Origin: Apostichopus japonicus
Taxonomy: Eukaryota; Echinodermata; Holothuroidea; Aspidochirotida; Stichopodidae
Assembly (NCBI RefSeq): GCF_037975245.1
Contig: NC_092573.1
Span: 421,001-485,000, forward strand
DNA length: 64,000 nucleotides
Direction of reading: 5' to 3'
The position numbers were made by a program, and so were the translations under genes. Shown one piece after another: positions 1-13,639 of the stretch; positions within the stretch are counted from its first letter, which is position 1; each line of letters opens with the position of its first letter. The notes below the pieces were generated by a model. That model had not been told where the DNA came from and searched no databases. It was given only the letters and a program-made list of their open reading frames with translations.

Positions 1-3000
1 TAATATAACATTCAATAAAACCTTATATACACTGTCTTATGAAAAGTTCATAATCAAATAATCACATTTAGAAATGATCAACCAATAAAACTTACGATTT
101 TTGGCGTAGATATCCAAAGCACAAAGCAGAATAAATGTTGCGGTCGTTTCAATACGCACGGCACAAGAACAGTTTTAAAGTTTAGTTCATATAAGTTAAC
201 CAAAGATCCAAATCGCAATATATATATATATCGTTATATATTGGATTCCAGAATGATGTCGTTTTCTGTAATCAAGATGAAATTCTTGGCTCTCTATCTC
301 CTGACTGAGAAAACGCTTGTAGACGGTAATAAACCTGACTCTGTAAGAGCACAAGCCTTAATATTTATACCAACCACCGAGACGGGCAACAATTGAATTT
401 GCGGTCTCTACGGATATTTGACATGCCCGAACGGCTGGGGGTGGAGCTACGGTCGAGGTAATTTTTTTTTCTATTTTGGCTTTTTGGTTGAACATTTTTC
501 TCTTTTTAAATCTTGGATATCTCCGAGGGTGCAATATGGTTGATAAGAATGCTACGTGTGCGATTCTCTGAACAAGTTCGCGGGCAGGAGGAAACATCGG
601 CGACGTTATTAAACAGGGGTGACCATGTCTAGCAGATAACAAACCCGATAAGCTGTTGAACATTTAAGAGCTGTGTGCATGTATAGATATATACATATAT
701 ATATATATAGAACGTGTACACACGAATTATATTTTATTGTACTGAGATTAGTCAATGAGTGATGTGTCTGTCGTGTAGACGTTTGCCATGATGATGAGAA
801 GTTAAGTTTGTATAAGCAGCAGTACATGCACGCATGGGTGGATGAACGATCTAACCGAAATTTTTGGAAAACTTAGGAAAGTTTTAAAATATTGACGACG
901 ATGAAGGTGACTTATGGGAAAAAGTTGGAAGGGGGGGGGGGGTAACCAAATTCCCATTTCTGCCTCTGAAAATGACCCTTCGCCCGTTTGATCTAATCAA
1001 TAATGATGTTTTACATTACAAACCTCTATATCATATAGGCCTAGCAGTTATAAAGAATGCAGGACGATGCACGGTGGTGATTATCGTGCACTTTGTGTTA
1101 TAGGATATACTCGTTCTACATAAAGGGCTCAGAAACAAAATATCCAGAACAAAATATTGAAGCGATGCTTCATGTAACAATAAGAAGACTGTCGAATTTA
1201 GCAGAATACACATAATAGAGATTGGCCAGGCAATTTGCGTCGAGTTTTAGATTGACAAGCAACTGCAGTGAGAGCAGGACAGCGCGTGGAGGACTTTGAA
1301 ATACCTCACACAGCGGGAATTTAGGAGTGGTGAATTAGAAAAATCAGTCAATTTTTAGAGCAATCAGTTTTTGGTCTTATTTGCCTTCATTTATGGCATT
1401 TTTTGAACGACATTCCTTTCTCATCTCTTATCATGCAAATATGTTGCCGACGTCACTTATTTTTTTTTAATGTGACGTAGAAGCGTGAAAACTGGCGTGT
1501 TAAGTGGTAAACACATACCTCGAGTTGAAAGAGGTGATAGTTTATTCATTACTGATACATAGGAAATGTAATAAATGCTTACCCTGTATGGGGCCGACGC
1601 CAGTGGCGTAGTGGGAATTAGCCACGGAATGGAGACAGGGTGTAGGGAGGGTGGGGGGGGGGGGTTGGTGATAGACAATTGGCCAGAGCAAAATGTCTCT
1701 TTGAATAACTAGTAAATATAGAAGTGTAACTGTAACATCAATGATGCTATTAAATACGCAAGACACCTGACACCGTCGGTATACCACTAACACTTATGGT
1801 TATATAACGCAGCCAATACTCAAGGAGCAATATATACAGACTAATACACTGGAAAAGTAATACTTAAAGCGGTTTTGATATTGAACGTGCAGCCAGTAAA
1901 CCAAACGGGACATATTCACTTTTCAGGGTCCAATGGTTATTAATTTAGATATCAACATGGGCGTTGTCTGCACCAAATATGAAAAACAACTTGGGCTTGG
2001 ATGAATGTGGACGCTCCTTGGGGCCCATTTCTGTTGCTGCGCCGGAGTCATCTTGCTCTTAGCGATGACGATGGCGATGATGATGACGATGGAGATGGCG
2101 ATGATGATTATGATGAAAAAAATTGAATTGATTATTGATTACATCTTGACAAATTAACATTTTGCAAATAAATGACGATTTTCTCACTCCTTATGTAATT
2201 TGTAAATTCAAAAATTTTTCATTTTCGTCAAAATCACCTCGTCATTTCACATCTTAATGGTGAATTATCCATTTGATTAAATGCGAGAACTCCCATCAAC
2301 TTATTCCCAGTTTTTAACATTTCAAACTATAAAGTGTTTTATTTGTTGAAAATTTCCAAATTAACTGAAATGTTCGAACATTTCAACGGTATGTACGCTT
2401 TAGTGTTTCCATACAGCCCTACAAGACAATTAATCGTCCACGCCATATCTTACCGTTATTCAGCAGAAATCATTTAAACACTCATAAAAAACATTTATTC
2501 TCATTTTGGGGTCATGGAGGTTATCGGCTTCCTTCATCATTATGTTTTCGTTTCGCTCAAAACAAAACAAAACAAAAATACCACCACATTACACAAGACG
2601 AAATGTGACCCAATCGGTCATTGGAGCCTATACAATACTAGCGAATACCTCGCAAAGAAATACATCACGTGGGAAGATCAAGAATATTAAGAAGCATACT
2701 CGATAGATATCAAAATGTCAGCGCAAACTAATGTTTGATCAATGTTTACACCAACGCATTGTAAGAGCCATCGGGAGGAGTGATGCCTAGGGCCCTATAT
2801 AGGCTAATTTGTCGATGACACAATATATCACGACAGGCTGTATGTAGAGCGATTACCGCCTCCAGTATACTCGTAATGGTTCGATCAGAAATACGTGAAA
2901 CTATCACAAATGTCACAGGTCAAGCGAAATCAGAGTTTGAAACACTCAAGAAGAGATCACAGGGATGACTTAGATGCCTCGTCTAAAGGAGTGTTGAAAA

Positions 3001-4446
3001 ATAGCAAACATAATGTCAAACTTATACGGTATTATATATGCCATGATGCTTGTCATAACATGGATGACTTGAGCAAGTCTAAACTGAGGGCAATGTGATA
3101 AAATGTTATATATTATACATTAATATATGGTAACACTACCGCTTGATGAAAGTTAGCTTCGTTCTCTCAGGAGTGAAAATAAGGACTAACAATAAAAAAT
3201 AAACAAAATGAGAGCTGACATTTTTATGCTCATTATTGTTTATATTCGTATATTATAAGTTTTTTGTATATAATTTACGGGATTCTCATGTAGACTTAAA
3301 ACTAGTGAATTTCCTGGGGTTCTCTTTGATCGATACATTGCAGGTTTTAGTTTAAACACATCGTCAAAAGTTGGTACTAAAATTGGCCGCATATGACGTT
3401 TCTCTCACGTTTTCTTTGGTTCGTTAGGCTTAGGCTATTGTAATGGGCGCACTACTTACGGTTTCGTTAATACATTTGTTTACTAGTAATATAACAATAT
3501 GTACTAGCTACATACATTACAGACGTGTGAAGCCATACAGAAACTTGCCTGCATGTTAAGGGCTATACTTAAATTAATGGCGTCTGTTTTGTAGTAGCCT
3601 CCATGAGGCACGGACTAAGAATTGCCTTACACGGAACCACAATGAAATATGACATTTCGCTAGACTGGATCAACCATGGTCATGTCGTTGCCTGTCACGT
3701 GACACAAAACCACATTGGACGGTCATCTTCCTCTTCTTACAAACACACAAAAAAGACAGAAAAGGAAAGAAAAAAGAACAACAAGCAGACGTCATTTTGT
3801 GATCATACTGTTATTTCGCTTTTTCGTCGGTTTATGAAGCTTACGGTAAAAATAACATATTTTAACATTCCAAACTGATCGGAACGCCATGCAGTCTCAT
3901 ATAATCTTCTTTTCAGTGACCTCTCGGGTCACAGGCTAATGGTTTAGTATTTTGTATTGTTTTGACCGTAGACAATGTTCCTAGTGGATGTCTGCAACCT
4001 TCAGGTACATGTCTATCAAGATCAGCCTTCACTTGGCCACCATGGGGTACCCCATTACCCGTCAATAACACAGGTGGAGCCTAACCATGAATAGCAATGG
4101 TAATGATTTACATAAGCTATATAGCCTAACAATTGACAATACACAACTAAAGCAGTTGGAACCCATATGGGTATTATAGCTACTGAAAGGATATTTATTC
4201 ATCGCGATAAATCTACTATGGCAACCATTATCTCTGTTTCTTTTCACGATTAAATGGATGTAAAATCTCACGTTGTGATAGACGAATAGCCTCGAGTGTT
4301 CGATACCAGGGCAGACGATACGAAATACACATGTTACCATGGCAATACTACAAACTTACCTCAAACATTGAAGATCGGTAAAAGCTCTTAACAGTAGTTT
4401 TTATATACTTAATGCCGGTATATGTTATAGCTCTTGAAGTTATACT
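1..4446. other. Non-coding AT-rich sequence, no gene recognised
   Basis: Open frames here are short (at most about 100 codons) and none resembles a known protein. The stretch holds poly-G runs of 12 at 931-942 and 1653-1664, a GAT-rich simple-sequence patch around 2063-2116, and a transposon-like start (CAGTGGCGTAGTGGG) near 1611. That start matches the terminal words of the hAT-like elements further along, but no second end or target duplication was seen for it. Confidence 0.6.
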
Positions 4447-4454
4447 GCAATGTG

Positions 4455-5559
4455 CAGGGGCGGCGATCTGTTTCAAATATTGGGGGGGGACATTTGCTTG
4501 GATGCAGGCGAATTACTATCAAAGCGGAGCGCCACCATTGGTTGGCGCGCAGCGTACAAGAAAATTTTTGGTTTTGATAGCCCCCCAGATCACTGGAAAT
4601 GGCACTTCTCGGGATTGAAAATGACCAACCAGATGTACACTTTTGCCTGAGAACCAAGTTTTACCTAATAGATTTTTTTCTTCATTCATCATACCTTTTT
4701 TCAAGATTGTCACCAGTCACACATCATGTTCGACCTCATTGCATCTCCTGTGGATCATTGCTTTTGTAGGTAATTCTACGTAACGCCCCTTAATACCCGT
4801 CAGCCCCACTTTTCAAGGTTTTAAGCTCATTATTTGTTCAGAATTTGAATAATAAATTCACTTTAAAACATATCCATAATGTTGCACAAAATTTAATCTA
4901 TGGACAACCAATATAGAAAACCCCCCTCAACCCCTAACAGACCGGTCAAAATTGCACGAGTAGAGGGAAGTATGATGAAGAATGTTGTTCAAAGAATTTT
5001 CGAAAATTCAGACACAGTTAAATTATTGGTGTAAAAATATTGAAACCTCTTATAACGGCTACTATAAAACTTCGATATCATAGAAAATACCAAAAAAATA
5101 TGCTCGAGGGGGAGGTCGGTCTCCACCCTTCACCCCCCCCCCCCTCCCTTGGCTAAGCACCTGCGGTTAGAAATCTTGTAGGAAACAGGCCAAATGGAAA
5201 CCCAGTGAACCCATATCGATGTGGATCATATGTGTGATTGTACGTACTTACACTCATACACAAGATTCCAACCAAATTTCATTACGGATGCGGTCATAAG
5301 TTGGCGCGAAGCGCAAAAGAAAATTTTGGCCGAAAATGCCTCCCAGATTGCTGGAAATGGCACTTCCCAGGCCTTTTAAGTTGCATCTAAGCATTTTCTA
5401 TTTTGAAATTACTAGCGATATCATAAAAAAATACAAAACATATGCTTAAAAAAAACTATGCCACTAAATATTGGGGGGGATATTAGATACTATATCCCCC
5501 CCAACAAAAATATTGGGGGGGACATGTCCCCCCCGTCCCCCCCATGATCGCCGCCCATG
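4455..5559 (+). mobile_element. hAT-like non-autonomous DNA transposon, 1,105 bp
   Basis: The element starts CAGGGGCGGCGATC and ends GATCGCCGCCCATG. These are 14-bp terminal inverted repeats with one mismatch. It is flanked by a perfect 8-bp direct repeat, GCAATGTG, at 4447-4454 and 5560-5567. An 8-bp duplication with a CA-starting inverted repeat is the signature of the hAT superfamily. No transposase frame is present. A segment with the words TTGGCGCG, AGCG and GGAAATGGCACTTC occurs twice inside (about 4540-4620 and 5300-5375), so the element is internally duplicated or built from two copies. Related sequence recurs at 12.1-12.4 kb and 28.4-28.7 kb. Confidence 0.85.
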
Positions 5560-5567
5560 GCAATGTG

Positions 5568-7529
5568 TATAAGCACTTAGTCACATAAAGTGTCAGTAGG
5601 TTTTTTTCTGTGCGTTTGATCAGCCGTTGTTTGAATTAAGGATTAATGTGCTAGTGATTAATGAACTTAATTTGATTCCCATATTTTACTTCATAATTTG
5701 AAAAGACGGCTTGTCAAGTGAACGAAATTCGAAGAGCATCGATAACCGGAATTTATCAACATCAATTCCAAAAAGAAAAATAAACTGTTTTAAGTAAAAA
5801 AATATTTCACAGTCAGCATTCACATATAACCCGTTGGGAAGTTTCAAATGGAAGAAAACTTTGAAATATGAAACGCTTGGAATAAGCGAAGAAATTGTTG
5901 TTTACAAGGTGATTCGAACCAATTATGATCGTCACCACATTATAGGGCCAGAAGTATAGGGCAACACGTGACTAGAATCCCGACCAACTCGCTAACAATA
6001 TCTTTGTTATTTCATTGTCTTTTCCCCCTCTGAGTAAACTATTTTTTCTTGAATCAAAGCAGAAATAGATGACATAAAATGATTACATTATCATTGAAGT
6101 TATTTTTTTAGCATTCCTGACCAAAGAGATTCCCATACAGCATAACTGACGTCAGAGATTTCGCCGATTTATTGCCGATTTACTTAATTTTTCCATGACG
6201 ATGACGATAACGACGATGATCTTTCGGTAAATAAGTTATTATAAAAAGTCTCAGGATATTGTATATCTATATCTGAAGATGACCGTATTGTCCAACTATG
6301 TTAAACTCTGTGGATTACTGTTAAGTCACTATGCCATGTTTCCTTCAAGATGATCGAGTCCTCATATACGTTTCCGTTATTTATAATATTTTCTTTTAAC
6401 CAATTTATTTTCATTGTAAATTTCACATGCTTTAAGAAAAAATTGACCTCCTAATTTCTGCACTGAAAGGTAAACGACCGAACCAGACAAAATATAATAA
6501 GGAAGGAAGAATGTTTCAAGGAAATCGAAGTCAATTATCGCTTTACCTTTAAAAAATGTAAACAATGGCTGGCACGTCAAAACTATGCCGTAGATGTCAG
6601 AGGTCAACGATATAACAGCTTCGAGAGCGCAAGAACTCACACGTCACAGCATGTTTGTGAGTAAACTTCTCGTATGACATAGTTTCTTAGAAGAGGAGGA
6701 AACAAACCTTGTTGTTTTTCCTTTCTAAACAAAGAAACATGAATGAGCAATTAATGCGATACATTTAAAAGCGGCGAAAACTTTCTTAAGATTCTTTCTT
6801 TTACATAAAAAAAACCTGGGTCACGTGCATGGAGGAATGGGTGGGGTAATTGGGTATCCCCGGAGCATGCTGTATTAATAAAATTGGGGATTGGATTAAG
6901 AAGCATATGTATTATTATCTTTCCTGTTTACGTTAATCTATGTTGTTAGGGTTCAAGAGCATATATAAACTTTTGACGCAATGCATATGGAAAACATTTT
7001 CAGAACACACCAATGAAATCATGGTCGCCAAATTTAGTGAAAAATGTAAAAGTATACACACATCTTGGTGATGTGGCAGTTTATAAAAGAAATTCCAACT
7101 AGTGACAATATTGAAATCTTCGAAGTTACAAAGTACAGCGAGAAATGCTTTACCAAAGTTGAAACTAAATGGTTTCGAAAGTAAATCTTCTTCCTGCTAG
7201 CATACGATGACTTACAAGCATACTATAAATAAAACACACCATGATGGTTAAAATTCCAATCATTGTCAGACCGTGTTTACACATTCTTACTTATCCATAA
7301 AGTTTTTGTTGTAATCATTTCTTCAAATCTAAAGAATTGTTTTTCAAGAAAACTTGGACATCTCATCATTCCGCAGGGAAAAAGGGAGGGAGATGCCAGC
7401 GGCGTTTGAATTGTTTCCAACAGCGTTTTAGAAGCGTCTTGTTGAGTGTTGACTATCACAGTAACATAAAAAACAAAATACCGGAAGAATATATGATGCA
7501 CGGGACATCTTACTGGCTACAAAATCTCA

Positions 7530-7530
<1 letters not shown>
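5568..7530. other. Non-coding sequence, nothing recognised
   Basis: AT-rich DNA without a credible exon. It contains only short open frames and small homopolymer runs. Confidence 0.5.
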
Positions 7531-7576
<46 letters not shown>

Positions 7577-7645
7577 TAGATAGATATAGATATATATATA
7601 TATATATATATAGATAGATAGATAGATAGATATAGATATAGATAT

Positions 7646-7724
<79 letters not shown>
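7531..7724. repeat. Compound TA/GATA microsatellite
   Basis: About 190 bp of (TA)n interrupted by short GATA and GATATA blocks (7573-7586, 7610-7650). Apparent reading frames of alternating Tyr and Ile across it are artefacts of the repeat. Confidence 0.95.
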
Positions 7725-7726
<2 letters not shown>

Positions 7727-7739
7727 CGAACCGCGTTCA

Positions 7740-9108
7740 TAGGGATCTATTTATCACAAATTAAGTTTCATTATGTTTATTCCGATATGTATTAATGAAA
7801 CTTTGTTCTAGGTGACTTAAGTAACGATTGTCGTATGAACTGATGAAGTGAAGAGAATGTGTGGGATGGGGGTGAGGGATGGGTGGGTGGTGGTGGGACC
7901 ATTTTGGTCATTACTCTTTCCACTTTTATCCTATAATTTAAATGTACACGTATATATTAACGTTAAATTGTCATTTTAAGAAAACTTACCACTTTTTCTA
8001 CTTTTGATTACATTTCAACTGTCACCTTCAGTTATTCAGGATATATGTGGTGCGTTCTACGAATGTAAAGTTTAAGCCAACATTATATTTACACTCTATG
8101 CTGTGATATAGATCTTAAAGAGATAATATGAGGAGAACTGCTGTACTCAGTTTGTCAATTGTTGAGAAAAGAACCCTCAGTTCTCACAAGACGTTGTGAA
8201 CAGAAAAGAATGGAAAGGGGTGTCGTTGATAAATTAAATAATGACTACACCAGGTTCAAATTCAAAACGAAGGCAGAATTTTTGGAAAACAGAGTGCAAA
8301 TTTACTATTACTAGTCCTACAATAATTAAACAAAGTTCACAAATGATTCGGACATAACGTCATTCATATCATTACGCATGCGTAGAGCTGGTATATCCTC
8401 AGGCAGTTTCGCTGATGACTTAACTGGTGATCCTATGACACATCTACGTTCCCATCGTGGACATTTCTGACCTCAGCTAGTCATGCCACTTATTTGTTAT
8501 ACCTGCGGCGAATATCTCTATTATGGCCTTATGATTCTGGGTTGAATTTGCCACGATGTGAAGGTATCATACTTGAATGTGGCACGAACTGAATAAGGTG
8601 CGTCGGCATGCAAACATAATTTGAAGGTCATGTAAGCAAACGATATATGTGTTTGAACATTACACTCAATGATGTGGGATGGATCTTCTGTAAAAGAAAG
8701 TTAATAAGTAAAAAAAAGAAAGAAAAAAGAGTAAAAAGGCAAGTCGAAAAGAGCAAGTTAACGGTTGTTGCTGAACAGAGACAACTTCCTTGGATTAGGG
8801 AGTTACTAATTAAATTGAGTGGTAGGGTATCTATATTTAGGGTATCAACATTTGGCAGTGTGAGAATGTGGGGAGGGGGGGGCGCATGATGTGGGTTATG
8901 CAAGCTGGCTCCAAAGGAGCGAGTACGAGCGTGGAGTGCGAATCCATGTCGGTGTGGGTCCAGGGTGCGAAATAATGCGATCGTTTGCAACTAAAAAAAG
9001 AACTTTTTTCACGAAATTTTGCACGAAATACTTCAATATAGACCTAACAAATATTTTCTTCATTCTATTGAAAATTAGTCAAGCTTTTAGAGACCAAACT
9101 TTAGCACA
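7740..9108. other. Non-coding sequence, nothing recognised
   Basis: No exon with homology was recognised. There is a GT/GGGT-rich patch near 7860-7902 and a G8 run at 8875-8882. A 120-codon minus-strand frame (8628-8990) and an overlapping plus-strand frame are low in complexity and show no family motif. Confidence 0.5.
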
Positions 9109-9143
9109 CACACACACACCCTTACACACACGCACACCCACAA

Positions 9144-9228
<85 letters not shown>
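9106..9228. repeat. CA repeat passing into a TA repeat
   Basis: An imperfect (CA)n stretch (about 9106-9161) changes into (TA)n (about 9162-9228). Confidence 0.9.
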
Positions 9229-9239
9229 AATTTGCAACT

Positions 9240-10201
9240 TCTTTTAAAAAAGAGTGTCAATATTTAAATTTCTTACAGTGTAATACATTTTGTTTATAAT
9301 TAGACAAAAAAAGTTGGACACGAATTCGTCACACCCATTCTGACCCCAAAGAGAAGAAAAGAGGAGAAAAGGGGGGGGGGGGGCCTCTCGGTAGATGCCG
9401 AATACGGTCTTTCAGTACTATCCTATTTACCAGTTACACATATCAGAAGTAGCCATCAATATATTTAATATAAAGGAACTTATTTAAAGCATTTTGACGT
9501 CAATTCGTTCTTATTAATCCCGCTTTCTTACTCTGTCTCGAAAGTTCGGAAAGCAAATTGGAAAAGTATGGACGGCCATCGAGTTTTGAAATTGAATAAT
9601 TCATCACCTTACCTGTACTCCCAAAATGTCGACACTTTTCATAAGAAACACCCTCCCGTGGGTGACCCCTTGGAGCCTTCCAAAGCGTTCATTGACTTTC
9701 AACACCCATTTAGATCATTACAGAAAGAGTAAGCCGTTTGGTCACTTGGGAACTCAAATTTACCGAACTTCAGGTTTCCGAACCCACCCTTAGCCTGGGA
9801 ACACGTACAATTTTGTCAATCACTTCTATTATAATATTATATGAAATTTGTGGTTTCATGGAAAAGGAGAAGGTTGTTCGACAAAGAGTAAAAAGGAAAA
9901 CTGATAAAGCCAAAAATATTTTGTTCCTTTCAAAATGAAATTGTACCCTATTTATTATTAGTACAACTGTCGGTTGGATGTTGAGTGATCGAATCTATAC
10001 TAACCCTACATATTTTTCGATTTATGCATTACTCATGTATAAACCAATTGTAATAATTAAACGGCCGGAGTCGCTGTATAGATCCCTGGTCGGTTCTTAC
10101 GCATAATATCTTGGCAGGATCATCTTTTCGGTTTCTTTTGAAACCTATGAAGTCACTTTTAACCTAAAGCGATTTAAATCTTCTCGAAATGGGAAGCACA
10201 A
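9240..10201. other. Non-coding sequence with a poly-G run
   Basis: No gene recognised. G13 lies at 9371-9383. Confidence 0.5.
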
Positions 10202-10205
10202 CAAA

Positions 10206-10572
10206 AGGGTGTGAAGACTCGCGCAAAAAGAAACGTCTAATGCCGGTAATCTGACCTAGTTTGGAATGAGGTGTAACAGAAGTGTTAGACACCACCATCG
10301 ATCCCAGAAAATACACACACAGCTTGCTACCGTCGGTAATTAGACACTAGTGTACAGTCAGTACATACAGCTGCGGACTGCGGTCAATATCCACAGCACA
10401 ATGTACAAACGATACAGCGATGGACATCTCAGGTCCAGCTAAAGATAACAAGGTATCACGTTTCATTACTGTCTGCAGTTTGTAGCGACAAGAGAAAAAC
10501 TTCACTTGCAAGCAACGGAAAGTTAACTTTTTCAGAGCGCGGCACGCGGTTTGGGGCGAGTCTTCAATGCCT
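10206..10572 (+). mobile_element. MITE with TTAA-type ends, copy 1
   Basis: This 367-bp unit begins AGGGTGTGAAGACTCGC and ends with the near-complement GCGAGTCTTCAATGCCT. TTAA follows on the right (10573-10576), while the left flank reads CAAA. The same unit occurs in the opposite orientation at 43067-43420, where both flanks are TTAA. There is no coding capacity. TTAA duplications are typical of the piggyBac superfamily, but the family assignment rests only on the target site. Confidence 0.7.
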
Positions 10573-10576
10573 TTAA

Positions 10577-12011
10577 CTGTTTAGCTTTGGAATGTCATAT
10601 TTTTTATTTACAAGACAAAAGAAAATATAGATAAATAAATGATATCCATCATAGAATAATTGGTTTTCTTTCCGTCGGTTATTTTGCAAAGGTGTGTATG
10701 GAAAAACATTGGTATATATTTAACACAAGTGCCACGAGTATGGGCAAAAGGAAAATTAATACAGAAACCAAACAGGACAAAATGATGTAAAAAGTTTTAC
10801 CGCATCATTAATGTTCTGCTGCACATTGTCCTTATTCGAACTAAACTGAGGTTTTTGAAAATCGGTGCTGAAACTTGCTAAAATTCCCACATTATGGTTT
10901 GCTGTTTTTGATATAGACGGAGTCTTTCAACAGCCATTTTCATTTATGGACTTGGTGACACTGATCTCTATATTGATCATATAACGTGGTGATTACGAGC
11001 TTAGCTTGAGGCGGATATGACATGTAAAGGGTCATCCGTAATGACCCCAAAGATGATTGAGAGTCAAATCGTGGTCACACTTCCGCAATGTCATTGTCAT
11101 CAACGCGCATGTACAAAGCATGTTCTTTGAAGAAGACATTTAATTGGGTAATTCAAGATTTTCTGAATGTCTGAGAATATATACATTGTTTTGAGCCTCC
11201 ATGAAAAGTACTTTTTTTGTGGGTGGAAATTATGAATGTTGTTTTTAGCAAGATAAGTTTATTGAAGGTTAAATGTTTAAAGCCCTTACGTATTGGGTAA
11301 ACGTATAACCATAATAGAAGAAAAACACATGAGGAAAAACCATCGATGAGATTATAGCAAGCAACTCCTGACGACGGATTAGTAAATCCTTCTTGATACT
11401 CATGAAAAGATGGGATTACATAGTTTGAAAGTCAAGTTTATTCCGGATAAAGGTGTAATCAATTATCAACATCACTTAAATCAAAATAAAGAGAATATTC
11501 ATACAGTTTCTTCCCTTACATGTGTACCGGCATATATGTTTAGGAAATGGACTGTACGCAGATGTGATGCATGATTATGTTGCTATCACTTGACCTATGA
11601 ACCGGAACTACGGTCCACACATGCGCAATGGAAATCATCAAACGGTTTATTTAACGACACTTTCTCTGCATGTGTGTGACATGGTGAGAGAAAAAAGTGT
11701 CGTTATGGTAAGGCACAGGGGGCCTATTATTACATGTCGCAATTCCAACACTAATTGGTTTTGTTTGTTTTCCCACTAAAACAATCTACGAAAACCCAAA
11801 CAAAGAACTTAGTGTTGAATTTGGTATACAGTCTGGTGGTATCGAATACCAGGGCCCGGACATCGAGGAGATAGGTAATGGCATGGTACCTAATATGAAT
11901 AGTTTCACAGCAAAGACTTGCAAGTGGGAATTTAGTAATCTATGAATATCGATCTGACTCCCACCCCCCCTCTCCCCTCCCCTCCCTCCACCTTCCTCAT
12001 ATTATACCTGT
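10577..12011. other. Non-coding sequence, nothing recognised
   Basis: AT-rich DNA without a credible exon. A pyrimidine-rich stretch at about 11958-11998 precedes the hairpin at 12012. Confidence 0.5.
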
Positions 12012-12062
12012 GTCGGCGTGATAACGCCGACAATAAAGCTTGATGCTTTAAGTTAAAAAAAA
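12012..12062 (+). repeat. Putative retroposon 3' end: hairpin, AATAAA, poly-A
   Basis: A perfect 8-bp stem (GTCGGCGT with ACGCCGAC, loop GATA) at 12012-12031 is followed at once by AATAAA (12032-12037). About 18 bp later comes an A-run (about 12055-12062). Hairpin, polyadenylation signal and A-tail in this order look like the 3' end of a retroposed transcript. No upstream reverse transcriptase was seen, so the parent element is unknown. Confidence 0.4.
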
Positions 12063-12084
12063 TCTCTATACTCGAAACAGAAAT

Positions 12085-12388
12085 GACGGCACGTAGCGAA
12101 GGGGGGAGGGCGAAGGGGCGACCGCCCCCCCCCCTTGAGCAAATTTGCTTTGTATGTTTTTATGATATCGCTAGTAATTTCAAAATAGAAAATGCTTAGA
12201 TGCAACTTACAAGGCCTGAAGTGCCATTTCCAGCGATCTGGGAGGCATTTCGGCCAAAATTCTCTGGTACCCTTCGCGCCAACTCATGGTGGCGCTACGC
12301 TTAGATAGTCCCCAGTGCCGAATATACGGCTCAAATAGTTTGCCTACAGGTTCGCCCCTCCCTTGGCAAATTCCTGGCTACGCGCCTG
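12085..12388 (-). mobile_element. Diverged hAT-like MITE fragment
   Basis: Read on the minus strand this starts CAGGCGCGTAGCCAGG. It then carries a block shared with the 4455-5559 element: GGAAATGGCACTTC-like words, then ATGCTTAGATG-like and TCGCTAGTAATTTC-like words (reverse complement at about 12135-12310). The far end near 12085 (GGCACGTAGCGAAGG) resembles the start, giving imperfect inverted repeats. I found no convincing 8-bp target duplication, so the edges are approximate. Confidence 0.55.
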
Positions 12389-12389
12389 A

Positions 12390-13525
12390 ACCTAGTTATG
12401 AACCACAAATAGTCAAACGATTTCAAGTAACAAAATAAACAGGAAAATGAATTGAATTTATGAAAGGCTTCGTCATATTGAGCTGGTGTGTCCAATTATG
12501 CATCAATATCACACGACTTGGTCAGAATGACAAAAATGTTTTAAAAAACAAACCAACGCAAGTTAAAATTTAAACATTTCCGGGAAAAAGATTATCTAGA
12601 TTGTGTAGCCAAATATAAACTATTTCTCTGTCTCAGAGTTTTCCGAATTACCGACACTTTCCTGTGAAATTCAACTTTTTTTTTCTCATTTTAAATTGGT
12701 ACACATAACAGTATTGTGTTGTATAAATTTATCTGACGTCTACACAAAAACATCCATGATTAAATTGTCATGACAACCGGCTACGAAAAATTATGTCTTG
12801 TTTTTGTCTTCGCCTTTATTTGTGAACAGGTGTTTTACGACCTCTTCCAAAGAGATACATTGAGTTAGGTTACGTTATGACATTTTGCTGAGGTCGAATG
12901 GAGGATACAATCGCCACAAGTGATGATTACTTTTCAAAGAAAAGACAAGGTCTTTACCTACCATATCTCCTTCGATTTTTTTTCATCCCTCTTGAAATAA
13001 AAAAAAATTGTTTCACTTTGTACAACAAACACGTCAATGTCACTTCCGTGCCTGTCAACATTTTTTATAGTCATCACAATGCTAAGACTTTTAGATCAGA
13101 AATGACAAACGAACGTATATATACCTGGTTTCAAACACTAGGTAAGTTTGGAAATCGAGGGGGGGGGGGGGTCGGCGTAGGGGGGGGGTGGAAAACATGA
13201 CTTTATATTTAATAATGTGCAAATGAAACCTGTAATAACTATTTCAAAATACGTTAAATTCTCTTTCCACGGAAAATCAACTGCGGTCGAAAACATGAAT
13301 GTGAAATCTTACTCATTATTCAACGAAAACACTTTCGAAGTTCTCAGCAGGGTTTAAATAAATACTTGGATTACGAATATGTTTCTTTCGCACGATATAA
13401 GTTGATTTCCTTTACATCTTGTGGTAAGGTAACAGCATGATATTGTTGTCTATAATTGCACAATCCCATGTAAGGATTAGTTATAAAAACATTTTTTGTT
13501 GTTACCAGAATAACTGCTGTTTCCA
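12390..13525. other. Non-coding sequence with poly-G runs
   Basis: No gene recognised. G13 lies at 13159-13171 and a second G run at about 13180-13188. Confidence 0.5.
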
Positions 13526-13623
<98 letters not shown>

Positions 13624-13628
13624 ATATA
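13526..13628. repeat. (TA)n microsatellite
   Basis: About 100 bp of TA with a few TATATG, TAAATA and TTTATA interruptions. Tyr/Ile frames on both strands are repeat artefacts. Confidence 0.95.
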
Positions 13629-13639
13629 ACATTGCGTCC

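Noticed and set aside
4409-4713. Overlapping 64-82-codon frames on both strands at 4.4-4.7 kb (similar ones at 28.3-28.6 kb)
   Set aside because: They fall inside hAT-like MITEs and carry no transposase motif.
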